A stretch of 64,000 bases of DNA, taken from Cybelea sp963824595. Its GTDB lineage: Bacteria > Vulcanimicrobiota > Vulcanimicrobiia > Vulcanimicrobiales > Vulcanimicrobiaceae. Below, piece by piece: positions 1-8,396 of this stretch. The stretch is taken from assembly GCA_963824595.1 (NCBI GenBank), contig CAWGPY010000002.1:186001-250000 (forward strand), given 5' to 3'. Positions within the stretch are counted from its first letter, which is position 1. Each line of letters starts with the position of its first letter. The notes below the pieces were generated by a model, which did no database searches, was not told where the DNA came from, and worked only from the letters and a program-made list of their open reading frames with translations. The translations under genes and the position numbers were made by a program.

Positions 1-52
1 GCAAGGGCGACAGCAGTAGCCCGATAAAGAAGCCGCCTTTAAGAAGGGGGTA

Positions 53-1069
53 ATGATGACTACGACTGGTTTAGTGAAATACGCCGGTGCTTTGGTAGCT
101 CTCGCGATATGCTCGGCATGCGCCGGCGGCTCCACGGTCGCGCCGTCAAGCGGTGCATTCGATAGCCGATACGTCGGCAGGACGCTCTCGGTGAACGGCA
201 GGCTCGTAACGGCGGCGCGCGCGATTCGGAGCACACTGCCTCGCTACGCGACGATTCTTCCGGACCGGCATGCGAAGAAGGATTTCGAGTACACGATCAA
301 CTTTTACGGCACGTACGCCAGCATCTTCGACTATCCCAAGAGCACGCAACAGATCGGTACTATTGAAGACGTCGGCGGCCAAGGGTGCACGAACGTCCTC
401 TACGGCTATGGGAAGAAGACGTTTTGGATCATCGCGGCCTACAACCAGATGACGGAGTACAAAGTCCCCCAGACGCCGGTCAAGACGCTGTCGGTTTCCG
501 ACCGCAGCATGCCGTCGAGCTGCGCCATGGATACGGACGGCGACCTTGCCGTCGGGATCTTGGACGGGCCGTCCTCGGGCGACGTCGTCATCTACAAGAA
601 TGCGAGCGGCTCGGGCACCTTCATCAAGACGCAGTTGGCCAGAGAGTACTTCGACGGCTACGACAACGAGGGAAATCTCTTCTTCGACGGCTTCACGAGC
701 GGCTCGAACTTCGCGCTCGTCGAGCTCCCGAAGGGCAGCAGCCAGACCAAGGTCATCACGACGAGCAACACCGTGCAGTTCCCCGGCTCCGTCCAGTGGG
801 ACGGCACGTACATGACCGTCTTCGATCAGCTGACGAACAATCTGTATCAGTACAAGATCAAAGGAACGAAGGCGACGTTGAAGGGCACCGTATCGTTCTC
901 GGGTTCAAGCGACTGCGCGCAGACCTGGATCGTTAAGGGTCTCGTCTATTGCGGGGACGCGGGCAACGACAACGGCGAGGTCTTCGACTACCCGGCCGGC
1001 GGTTCGCCGGTAGCGGTCTTTACGGGGAACTTCGACTTCCCGCTCGGCACGGTAGCGGCAAAGAAATAA
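53..1069 (+). CDS. Secreted propeller-type lipoprotein
   Basis: A protein of about 338 residues with a hydrophobic N-terminus and a lipobox-like C-S-A-C at residues 20-23, so it is probably exported and lipidated. The body is made of glycine/aspartate/tyrosine-rich blades of about 40-50 residues with recurring elements such as a D-Y-P-K or D-Y-P-A turn and a D-G-D-L-A-V strand, as in NHL/SMP-30-like beta-propellers. It is clearly related to the lipoprotein at 33776-34708, which shares the same blade order. Two ATGs lie at 53 and 56; the AAGGGGG tract at 44-50 fits the second better. There is no enzyme motif. The function is unknown; ligand or surface binding is only inference. Confidence 0.8.
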   Translation: MMTTTGLVKYAGALVALAICSACAGGSTVAPSSGAFDSRYVGRTLSVNGRLVTAARAIRSTLPRYATILPDRHAKKDFEYTINFYGTYASIFDYPKSTQQIGTIEDVGGQGCTNVLYGYGKKTFWIIAAYNQMTEYKVPQTPVKTLSVSDRSMPSSCAMDTDGDLAVGILDGPSSGDVVIYKNASGSGTFIKTQLAREYFDGYDNEGNLFFDGFTSGSNFALVELPKGSSQTKVITTSNTVQFPGSVQWDGTYMTVFDQLTNNLYQYKIKGTKATLKGTVSFSGSSDCAQTWIVKGLVYCGDAGNDNGEVFDYPAGGSPVAVFTGNFDFPLGTVAAKK

Positions 1070-1112
1070 TCCGTCGCTCGTCGCCGCGCTCAAGGGGAGA
1101 AGCTACATCACG

Positions 1113-3536
1113 ATGGGGGTCCGACTGATGCCGCACCGCACTAACGGAAGTCCGGTGGCGGGGAGCGAGCCCGTCGTTCCGGACGAAATCAAGGAATACA
1201 AGCCGGGAACGACCTTCCCAGGCGTGATCGGGCGCACCATTGATGTGTCGAAGCCTGCTTGGCCCGAACCGACTCGCGCTCGCGAGGGGGCTCCAAACGT
1301 TCTGTTCGTCGTCCTCGACGATACCGGGTTCGGGCATCTGGGATGTTACGGCAGCCCGATCGACACGCCGAACATCGACGCGCTGGCAGCCGGCGGCCTG
1401 TGCTACACGAACATGCACACGACGGCGCTGTGCTCTCCGTCCCGGGCGAGCATTCTGACCGGTCGCAATCACCATTCGAATCATCTTGCGTGTCTGACGA
1501 ACGGATCCACCGGATACCCAGGGTCCGACGGCTACATTCCGTTCGAAAACGGCTTCCTCTCCGAGATCCTGCTCCAGAACGGATACAACACCTACTGCGT
1601 GGGCAAGTGGCACCTCGCGCCGGAGGAGACGATGACGGCGGCCGGTCCCTACGACCGTTGGCCGTTGGGCCGAGGGTTCGAACGATACTACGGATTTTTG
1701 GGAGGCGACACGCATCAATACTACCCGGAGCTCGTGCGAGACAACTCGCAGACCGAGCCGGAGACGACCCCTGAAGACGGCTATCACCTTACCCCAGACC
1801 TGGTAGAGAAGGCCAAGGCGATGATCGCCGATGCGAAGCAGGTCGCTCCGAACAAGCCGTTCTTCATGTATTTCGCGCCCGGCGCGATGCACTCGCCCCA
1901 TCACGTGCCAAAGCAATGGGCGGACGCCTACGCGGGAAAGTTCGACTCCGGTTGGGACGCGTATCGCAAGCAGGTCTTCGAGCGGCAGAAGCGGCTCGGA
2001 CTGATTCCTGCGAACACGGTCCTCTCGCGGCACGATCCCGACGTGCAAGACTGGGACGCATTGCCGCCTGACGAACGCCGCCTCTACGCGCGGATGATGG
2101 AGGTCTTCGCCGGCTTTCTGACTCACACCGATCATTACATCGGCGAGCTCCTGACATTCCTCAAGACCATCGGCGAGTACGACAACACCTTGATCATGCT
2201 CGTTTCGGACAACGGTTCGAGCGCCGAGGGCGGACCGCACGGGTCGACCAATGAGTGCCGGTTTTTCAACAACGTCGAAGATACCGTTGAAGAAAACCTC
2301 GGCGCGATTGACGAGCTCGGCGGCCCCAAGCACTTCAATCACTTTCCCTGGGGGTGGACGCACGCGGGAAACACGCCGTTCCGCCGCTGGAAACGCGAGA
2401 CGTACCGAGGCGGCACCAGCGACCCGTTGATCGTCCATTGGCCCAAGGGATTCAAAGCCCGCGGCGAGATCCGTACGCAATACGGTCACATCATCGATAT
2501 GGTCCCCACGGTCCTCGACGCTTTGGGCATCGCGCCTCCGGCCTCGATTCGGGGTGTGACGCAGTCGGCGATCGAGGGCGTCAGTTTCGGGCACACCTTC
2601 GACGATACCGAGGTTGCGAGCACGCATACGACCCAGTACTTCGAGATGCTCGGCCACCGGTCGCTTTACCACGACGGCTGGCGAGCGGTTTGCCCCTGGC
2701 CGGGCCCGTCGTATGCGGAGTCCGGCCGGGGTCTAGGAGTGCCGATTACCTATGACATGCTTACCGAGCTCGATGCCAAAGGCTGGGAACTCTACAATCT
2801 CAACGAGGATTTCGCCGAGACCAACGATCTTGCGAATGAAGAGAAGCCTCGCCTGATTGCCATGATCGGCATGTGGTACAACGAAGCCGGCAAGTACAAC
2901 GTCTTACCGATCGACAGCCGCGGGACGCAGAGAATTGCCGAACCGCGTCCTCAAATCGCCGTAAATCGCGAGCGCTATACGCTGTATCCCGGCACGCAGT
3001 CGATCCCAGCGTCGGCCGCCCCAAAGATTCTCAATCGCTCGTATTCGATCACGGCGGAAGTGCATATTCCAAAGGGCGGGGCCGAGGGCGTTCTGCTCAG
3101 CATGGGCGGCAACGATGGCGGCATCGCGCTCTACGTTCGGAGCGGCAAGCTGTGCTTCGTCCACAACTACCTGGCGATAGACTACTTCTACGTCAGGTCG
3201 AACGATGCGGTCCGCGAAGGACATCATTTCCTGAGCATGGAGTTCGAGCCGACCGGTAAACCCGATCCCAAGCACGGTAAGGGTGCCCCCGGGATCGTCA
3301 AACTGCTGATCGACGGCATCGAGGCCGGAAGCGGCGAGCTGCCCGTAACGACGCCGATTCGGCTGGCGCAAGGCGGCGCGATGCTCGTTGGGGCCGACAC
3401 CGGGGCGCCGGTTACGCCCGAATATGCCGCACCTTTCCGCTTCAGCGGCGCGATCGAGCGCGTCGTCGTGGATGTGAGCGGCGAGCACGTTACCGACTAT
3501 GAGGACGAAATGCGAATTGCGCTGGTAAAGCAGTGA
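1113..3536 (+). CDS. Arylsulfatase-type sulfatase (formylglycine-dependent)
   Basis: An alkaline-phosphatase-superfamily sulfatase of 807 residues that hydrolyses a sulfate ester. Near the N-terminus, NVLFVVLDD (about 62-70) supplies metal-binding aspartates. C-S-P-S-R at 107-111 is the classic type I motif whose cysteine is converted to formylglycine. A late D-N-G-S segment is the second metal-site region. The last 200 or so residues form an extra beta-rich domain, which makes the protein longer than the usual 450-550. I see no signal peptide. An AAGGGGAG element about 13 bases upstream precedes the ATG. A transporter gene follows after 38 bases, so both may serve one sulfated substrate. No sulfatase-maturating enzyme is encoded in the window. 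Confidence 0.92.
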   Translation: MGVRLMPHRTNGSPVAGSEPVVPDEIKEYKPGTTFPGVIGRTIDVSKPAWPEPTRAREGAPNVLFVVLDDTGFGHLGCYGSPIDTPNIDALAAGGLCYTNMHTTALCSPSRASILTGRNHHSNHLACLTNGSTGYPGSDGYIPFENGFLSEILLQNGYNTYCVGKWHLAPEETMTAAGPYDRWPLGRGFERYYGFLGGDTHQYYPELVRDNSQTEPETTPEDGYHLTPDLVEKAKAMIADAKQVAPNKPFFMYFAPGAMHSPHHVPKQWADAYAGKFDSGWDAYRKQVFERQKRLGLIPANTVLSRHDPDVQDWDALPPDERRLYARMMEVFAGFLTHTDHYIGELLTFLKTIGEYDNTLIMLVSDNGSSAEGGPHGSTNECRFFNNVEDTVEENLGAIDELGGPKHFNHFPWGWTHAGNTPFRRWKRETYRGGTSDPLIVHWPKGFKARGEIRTQYGHIIDMVPTVLDALGIAPPASIRGVTQSAIEGVSFGHTFDDTEVASTHTTQYFEMLGHRSLYHDGWRAVCPWPGPSYAESGRGLGVPITYDMLTELDAKGWELYNLNEDFAETNDLANEEKPRLIAMIGMWYNEAGKYNVLPIDSRGTQRIAEPRPQIAVNRERYTLYPGTQSIPASAAPKILNRSYSITAEVHIPKGGAEGVLLSMGGNDGGIALYVRSGKLCFVHNYLAIDYFYVRSNDAVREGHHFLSMEFEPTGKPDPKHGKGAPGIVKLLIDGIEAGSGELPVTTPIRLAQGGAMLVGADTGAPVTPEYAAPFRFSGAIERVVVDVSGEHVTDYEDEMRIALVKQ

Positions 3537-3574
3537 GCGACGCCTGCGTCCCGATCTGAAGATAGTCGAACGCT

Positions 3575-4438
3575 TTGAGCCCGTACAAGATTGCGGCAAT
3601 CGTGGTGCTCGTGTCGCTGATGCTCGCCGCCGGCATGCAATGCGATCGCGAACGGCTGATCGCAGCGCTGAAGAACCGTTGGCTCGTTGGCCGCGCTCTG
3701 CTTGCGAACTTCGTGATCGTGCCGCTGATCGCAGTCGTTACGGTGCGCGTATTTCAGCTAAGCATGCCGGTAGCAACCGGCATCCTGCTGATGGCGATCG
3801 CTCCCGGCGCCCCGTTTCTGACGCGCTCGGGGGGAAGTAAAACCGGCGGAAGCCTAGGCTTCGCCGTCGCCCTGGCGTTCCTGATGCCCGCGCTCTCGAT
3901 TCTGACGATCCCCGTCACGGCCGGTATCGTTCTTCCGCCGGGGGCGGAGGCGCAATTACCTTGGGTACCGTTCGTCGTAAAACTGGTCGTGCTGCAGCTC
4001 ATACCGCTCATGATCGGCATGCTCGTGGCCGACCGGGCGCCCGCGCTCGCAGCGAAGCTGCAAAAGTGGCTCGGGCTGATCCTCCTCGCGGCGATTGTCG
4101 TCGTGGCGTACCACCTCGCACCGCTTTTGGTGAAGGCGTTCTTCTCGGTGCAAGGATCGCACGGCATTTGGGCGATGCTCGTCGTTGTGGTCTTGGCGAT
4201 CGCGACCGGGTGGCTTTTCGGCGGAGCGCGGCGCGAATTTCGGCGAACCCTGAGCATCGGGACCGGCGTAAGAAACTTTGGCCTGGGCGTGCTCATCGCA
4301 ACGACGAGTTTCGACGACAAACTCGTCTCCGCCACTGTGATGACGTACTTCCTGGTCCAATTCATCGTGACCACGTGCGTCCGTCTCTATCTGCAGCGAA
4401 CGGCCCAAGCCGCTGACGTAGAACCAGCCCGCGCATAG
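3575..4438 (+). CDS. Bile acid:sodium symporter (BASS/SBF) family transporter
   Basis: A very hydrophobic protein of 287 residues with about 9-10 membrane segments. The conserved G-V-R-N-F-G-L-G element near residue 230 and the A-P-G-A-P-F-L-T crossover region near 80 are typical of SBF-domain proteins, which take up organic anions with Na+. It starts at TTG, 38 bases after the sulfatase, on the same strand and probably on one transcript. The pairing suggests handling of a sulfated sterol-like or other organic anion, but the substrate cannot be read from the sequence. Confidence 0.85.
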   Translation: MSPYKIAAIVVLVSLMLAAGMQCDRERLIAALKNRWLVGRALLANFVIVPLIAVVTVRVFQLSMPVATGILLMAIAPGAPFLTRSGGSKTGGSLGFAVALAFLMPALSILTIPVTAGIVLPPGAEAQLPWVPFVVKLVVLQLIPLMIGMLVADRAPALAAKLQKWLGLILLAAIVVVAYHLAPLLVKAFFSVQGSHGIWAMLVVVVLAIATGWLFGGARREFRRTLSIGTGVRNFGLGVLIATTSFDDKLVSATVMTYFLVQFIVTTCVRLYLQRTAQAADVEPARA

Positions 4439-4514
4439 GGGGAAACGACCGAGCAGGGATGCCTCCGCGGGACGGATTCGCCGGGCAGAGCAAGCCGGGA
4501 ATCTCTAATCCCCC

Positions 4515-5930
4515 TCAGCTCTTCTGAACGACCGCCGGGGGTTGCCACGAGCCGTCCAATAGGGTCGGCGCCGTGGGATCAGGCCAATACGTACGCATCA
4601 TAAGCAGAAACTTGCCCGCTGGAGCCGGCAGCCAGTTTGACGCGGGGACACCCGGCGGCTGCTTCGCAGAGAAGTAGAGATCGATCGACCCGTCGGCGTT
4701 CTCCTTGAAGTGCTGACGCGGGCTGATGCTGTTTTTGTTGAGCGAGTTGGGCACGAAGAAGAACGCCGTATCGTACATCGTGATGGACCAGAACCCCTTA
4801 ACCGGAGGGGCCATGCCCTTTGCAAAGTGGATTGAATACGTCTTCGCGCCGTCCAACGGCCTGAGAATGGACGGATAAATCGCGTCTTGCGGCCGGTTGG
4901 CGCCGAGACCGACCGCCGTCACGAAGGCGCGATCCAGATAATCGTCACCGTAGATTCCCGTTTTCTTGATGATCGTCCAACCGTTGACCACCTCGACGCC
5001 CTCGGAAGCGAACCCCTTGATGCGCTTTTCGGCGTCGGCCTTCGCCGCGGTCAGCGCCGATTGGACCGACGGGGACAGCTTGCTCGCGTCCCACGCCGTG
5101 CCCGGCGTCAGGCCGAGCTCTTTCATTTCCGATACGATCGCCGTGTCTTGCGGCACCTCCGGCGGGTTGGTTTTCAAGAGTTGCCCGAGCAGCGCGAAAT
5201 ACTGAGAAGCCGAAAGCGCCTCGACTTGGCTTCGAACCGCGCCCTTCTGATTGTAGGTTGGATTGACGGCTGCGGCCGGAGGCGTGTACGGCTTCCCGTA
5301 AGCGCGCAACGGCACGAGGGAGAGCTTCGCCTGCAGAGCGTGCACATCGGCATAATCTTGCTTCGTCCCCGTGCAGTAGATACGGCCCAAAATCCACACC
5401 AGTCCGGTCGGCGATTTGTACTCGGTCACGCCGGCCGGAACCGTTCCGTGCCACCCGGGACCCGAGATCAAGTACTTTTGTGCGCCGGTGCCGGTCGTAC
5501 GCTTCCCCGGAACCTGGAAAACGTTGGTGAAGCCGTCGAGCATCGGCATCAAATAATAGCGTCCGTGCATGTCGGGAATGCTCAACACCATAGGTTCTTT
5601 CGTAACGTCGAGCCATGCGGTCGAATACAGCGTGTCGGCGTTCGGCGCGGTGACGCGGTGGTCGGCGACCGCGGGATACGCGGTCATGTTTGCGAACTGT
5701 CCCATCGGCGCGTGGGCCGGCGATGCCGTGGCGACGTTGGTGAACGATCGCCTCGTAAACTCCATAGTGACGAGGGGATAGCCGTAGACGTAGACGTCCG
5801 AAGCGGCCTTTTGTAGCTGCGATGGGGCTGTGGACGACGATTGCGACAATCCCATAATCGGAAGAATCGCAGCGCCGATCACGGCCACTGCCGAAGCGAG
5901 AACGACAGATCTGTTCAAAGTGGCGAACAT
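4515..5930 (-). CDS. DUF1254/DUF1214 domain secreted protein
   Basis: A protein of 471 residues starting at the ATG at 5930. An in-frame TTG at 5987 would add 19 residues, but the ATG directly precedes a standard signal peptide (positive start, then a run of A/V/I). The mature part begins with the Y-V-Y-G-Y-P-L motif of DUF1254, followed by a long linker and a C-terminal DUF1214 region with a W-S-I-T-M-Y-D element and a final Y-W-P-D-P-like segment. Members are common periplasmic proteins of unknown biochemical role. AGAGGAT lies a little far upstream (about 13 bases) as a weak ribosome site. It is transcribed alone, convergent with the SBF transporter. Confidence 0.85.
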   Translation of the reverse strand: MFATLNRSVVLASAVAVIGAAILPIMGLSQSSSTAPSQLQKAASDVYVYGYPLVTMEFTRRSFTNVATASPAHAPMGQFANMTAYPAVADHRVTAPNADTLYSTAWLDVTKEPMVLSIPDMHGRYYLMPMLDGFTNVFQVPGKRTTGTGAQKYLISGPGWHGTVPAGVTEYKSPTGLVWILGRIYCTGTKQDYADVHALQAKLSLVPLRAYGKPYTPPAAAVNPTYNQKGAVRSQVEALSASQYFALLGQLLKTNPPEVPQDTAIVSEMKELGLTPGTAWDASKLSPSVQSALTAAKADAEKRIKGFASEGVEVVNGWTIIKKTGIYGDDYLDRAFVTAVGLGANRPQDAIYPSILRPLDGAKTYSIHFAKGMAPPVKGFWSITMYDTAFFFVPNSLNKNSISPRQHFKENADGSIDLYFSAKQPPGVPASNWLPAPAGKFLLMMRTYWPDPTAPTLLDGSWQPPAVVQKS

Positions 5931-6083
5931 CGGGGGAAGCAGGATCCTCTCTACCGCGACGCTCAGAGCGCGGCCGGCGGGGTGCAAAAGTTAAACTGGG
6001 CAGTCCACAATTTCGGCGAGGCCTCGGCAGTTCCCGGCAGGACGAGCAAGCTGGTCCTGCTGATGCGCGCAGGGCGTCCGGCG

Positions 6084-6818
6084 CTACTTGAAAATGTTGA
6101 CTGCGCGAGCGGCGACGACGGAGATGGTCATCAACGAAATGCTCGCTTCGATGACCGTATACATTCGCGCTCGGGTCGTCAGCGGCGGTGCGTCGGTCGC
6201 GCTAAACGCAGTCGAGGTGGTGAACGAGAGATAGACGAAATCGAGAAAGACGAGCGGTTTGGCCGATCCGTTGGAGCTGGGAAAGTCGAACTCCCGCTCG
6301 ATCCAACGGTAAGCAATGGCGAAGACCAGTATGTTACTGATCCAGATGAACACCGCGGTTTCCATGAGACGCGCGGGGTCGATGGACTCTCCCCGAGTGA
6401 CGATCATCATAACGACTTGAAGCGTGCTGATTAGGATATTGAGCGCGAACACCCCAGTCCCAACCATCATGATCCGGCGCGTAAACGTGCGTTCTCCGGC
6501 GATCGTCCAGAAAATCGAAAGCGCGCAGATCACAGCCAGCATTAGGGCGAGGGTCAGGTTTACGACCGGGCCACCGAAGATGTAGCGATTCGACAACCCG
6601 ATGGAGAGCGCTACTCCCAGGAGCAGCGCTGCGCTCTCACCCCAGTCGAGGCGCGATTTGCCGCTATGCAGGATTGTCGAAATCGCCCGGGCTCTTATCC
6701 GTGGCCGTCCACTCGGGGGTGCGTTGGCGCTGCGCCTTTGCCAACGCATCGCGCACGCCTCGTGCGTCGAAATCGGTGGCGTAAACCGGCGATCCGGGCT
6801 GCTGTCTCCACGAATCAT
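6084..6818 (-). CDS. Membrane protein with degenerate ion-channel-like pore
   Basis: About six membrane segments. The last third carries Y-L-S-F-T-T-S-T-A-F-S-A-T-D followed by a polar turn and a long final helix ending A-R-A-V-N-I. This layout resembles the pore loop and inner helix of two-TM potassium channels, but without the T-x-G-Y-G filter. The long reading frame begins inside the oxidoreductase gene upstream; membrane-like sequence only starts near base 6665, so the true start is unclear (ATG at 6818 or 6749, or a rare codon near 6670). Co-transcribed with that gene. Function unknown. Confidence 0.65.
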   Translation of the reverse strand: MIRGDSSPDRRFTPPISTHEACAMRWQRRSANAPPSGRPRIRARAISTILHSGKSRLDWGESAALLLGVALSIGLSNRYIFGGPVVNLTLALMLAVICALSIFWTIAGERTFTRRIMMVGTGVFALNILISTLQVVMMIVTRGESIDPARLMETAVFIWISNILVFAIAYRWIEREFDFPSSNGSAKPLVFLDFVYLSFTTSTAFSATDAPPLTTRARMYTVIEASISLMTISVVAARAVNIFK

Positions 6819-7359
6819 CTATTGCGCCGGCGTCGATCGGATCGAACCCGAGGTCGTCCACGAGCTGCATAACGACGGATTTAGCCTTCGCGTCGTCGCC
6901 GGCGACCGGCAACGCGATGCGGCCGACCGTCCCGCGCGGCTTGCCCATGTCGTGCAAGTGTTGGGCGTAGATGTTGTTAAACGCCTTGACCACCGGCCGG
7001 CCGAGCTTCTCCGAAACCCAGCGGCTCTCGCTCGGCGCCTCTTCGATACCGGGAAGTCGGCCGTCGCGCTGCCGCGGATAGTAGTTGCCGGTATCTACCA
7101 CGACGACGTCGCTGGGAACGCCGGTAAAAAGGTCTGGCGGCAGCTCCGGAACGTTCTTGTCGGGAATCGTGACGATGACGACGTCCGCGCCTCTCGCAGC
7201 CTCGTGCGGCGTAACCGCCGTTGCCCCCGTCTCTCCGGCGAGGACTGCGAGCGTCTGCGGCCCCCGCGAGTTTGCGACCGAGACGTCGTGGCCCAGCTGG
7301 CGTAAGCGCCGCGTCAACGTGCCCCCGATATTCCCCGCGCCGATTATTCCGATTTTCAT
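6664..7359 (-). CDS. NADPH-dependent F420 reductase-like oxidoreductase
   Basis: A protein of 231 residues opening with the Rossmann fingerprint G-I-I-G-A-G-N-I-G-G, followed by a V-A-N-S-R-G-P loop that suits NADP(H) binding. The F420_oxidored (coenzyme F420-dependent NADP oxidoreductase) fold continues with a V-V-D-T-G-N-Y-Y-P segment and the A-F-N-N element near residue 150. Family members are often NADP-binding reductases that do not use F420, and no F420 biosynthesis gene is present here, so F420 use is unproven. A perfect 8-1-8 palindrome lies just upstream of the start. Confidence 0.85.
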   Translation of the reverse strand: MKIGIIGAGNIGGTLTRRLRQLGHDVSVANSRGPQTLAVLAGETGATAVTPHEAARGADVVIVTIPDKNVPELPPDLFTGVPSDVVVVDTGNYYPRQRDGRLPGIEEAPSESRWVSEKLGRPVVKAFNNIYAQHLHDMGKPRGTVGRIALPVAGDDAKAKSVVMQLVDDLGFDPIDAGAIDDSWRQQPGSPVYATDFDARGVRDALAKAQRQRTPEWTATDKSPGDFDNPA

Positions 7360-7369
7360 GCCATGAATA

Positions 7370-7386
7370 ACTCGGCACTGCCGAGT
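7370..7386. promoter_or_regulatory. Candidate operator palindrome upstream of the reductase gene
   Basis: ACTCGGCA-C-TGCCGAGT is a perfect 8-1-8 inverted repeat ending 11 bases upstream of the reductase start codon on the minus strand. Its position over the likely promoter/5' end and its lack of a T-run suggest a protein-binding site rather than a terminator. No regulator gene adjoins it, so the binding protein is unknown. Confidence 0.45.
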
Positions 7387-7399
7387 GTGGTTGCAAAGA

Positions 7400-7436
7400 C
7401 CGTTCGCGCCGCCGCTGCGACGAACGGCGCCTTTTT
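7400..7436. terminator. Possible intergenic terminator hairpin
   Basis: CCGTTCG (7400-7406) and CGAACGG (7421-7427) form a 7-bp stem with a 14-base loop between the DUF1801 gene, which ends at 7468, and the reductase start. A T-run follows on the plus strand, and a shorter CTTT follows on the minus strand, where the upstream operon needs to stop. The large loop makes this only moderately convincing. Confidence 0.35.
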
Positions 7437-7467
7437 CAGTCCCGACGGGCTACTGGACCGCTCCGCT

Positions 7468-7878
7468 TTACTTCGCCTTTCTTGTCGCCTTTTTCTTGGC
7501 TCTGTCGCGATTGAAAGCGATCGCGGCTACGATGAGCGCCTTTAGCGCGCGCTTGTTCACCTTGTCGCCTTCGAACAAGTCAATGGCGCGCCGTTGATTC
7601 CCCTCGAGGCCCGCGTTGAAGAGGTTGTTCGGATCCGGCAGATGCGCGCCCTGATCGAACGTGACCTTCACCTTGCCCTTATGCGGATTCGCAACGGCGA
7701 TGAGCCCGCCGTGGTACCAGGTGGGAGTGCCCATCCACTTCCACTCCTCGACGATGCCCGGATCGGCATCTTTAAACACCTTGCGAACTTCGGAAAACGT
7801 GTCGCGGCGCCAGTCGTCGAGCTCTGCGATAAGCTCGTCGATCTTTTGCGACGGAGTTTTTGGCGATTGCTTCGGCAT
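7468..7878 (-). CDS. DUF1801 domain protein
   Basis: A protein of 136 residues starting at the ATG at 7878 (M-P-K-Q-S-P). The DUF1801 core is seen as E-E-W-K-W-M-G-T-P-T-W-Y at about 45-56, followed by V-K-V-T-F-D-Q-G-A-H-L. The C-terminus is lysine-rich. The fold is small and iron-chaperone/YdhG-like; its role is unknown. It lies 20 bases after the GNAT gene on the same strand, probably the last gene of the run porin-MFS-GNAT-DUF1801. Confidence 0.82.
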   Translation of the reverse strand: MPKQSPKTPSQKIDELIAELDDWRRDTFSEVRKVFKDADPGIVEEWKWMGTPTWYHGGLIAVANPHKGKVKVTFDQGAHLPDPNNLFNAGLEGNQRRAIDLFEGDKVNKRALKALIVAAIAFNRDRAKKKATRKAK

Positions 7879-7898
7879 TGCGTCCGCAAATTTCGTAC

Positions 7899-8390
7899 CT
7901 ACAAGGTTCGAACCATCCTCCGCTCCGGCGGCCCGGGCTGCTGGTTCCGCCCTTCGTCCACGAACCCGCACCGTGCGTACAATGCGATCGCGCGGTCGTT
8001 ATCTTCCCACACGTCTAACGATACCCGTTCGACCCCTTGCGTGCGAGCCCAACCGACCACCGCGTCTATCAACGCCTCGCCGACGCCCTTGCCGCGGGCT
8101 CGCGGCGACACCCACATCGAGATGAGCTCGATTTCGCGGTTCGCGCTCGCTGCCGTTCCGCCGGCCATCCCGCACGGACTTCCATCGAGATAGGCGACCA
8201 CGTTGAAGGGCACGTCCGTCAGACGTTGCCGCCAGCGGGCCTCGGTGTCCCGGTCGCCCTGCCAGTCGGCGAGCGCCGTCTCGAAGGCGTACGGCGCTTC
8301 CTCGAGCGCCGCCAGGCGAACCTCTCGAAATAGCTGCCACTCATCGGCCGAGAGAACGCGCATGACGACCGCCTGATCGGGTGACATCAT
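7899..8390 (-). CDS. GNAT family N-acetyltransferase
   Basis: A protein of 163 residues. The acetyl-CoA pyrophosphate loop is visible as R-A-R-G-K-G-V-G at about 97-104, with an upstream strand I-E-L-I-S-M-W-V and a downstream L-D-V-W-E-D-N-D-R-A-I-A-L-Y segment that forms the C-terminal part of the fold. The acceptor substrate is not predictable. It starts 6 bases after the MFS stop codon, so translation is probably coupled. Confidence 0.88.
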   Translation of the reverse strand: MMSPDQAVVMRVLSADEWQLFREVRLAALEEAPYAFETALADWQGDRDTEARWRQRLTDVPFNVVAYLDGSPCGMAGGTAASANREIELISMWVSPRARGKGVGEALIDAVVGWARTQGVERVSLDVWEDNDRAIALYARCGFVDEGRNQQPGPPERRMVRTL

Positions 8391-8396
8391 GTGACT

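Noticed and set aside
1020..2672. Minus-strand open frame of 550 codons opposite the sulfatase gene
   Set aside because: Arginine/valine-rich composition and no domain; it is a GC-rich antisense shadow of a well-supported gene.
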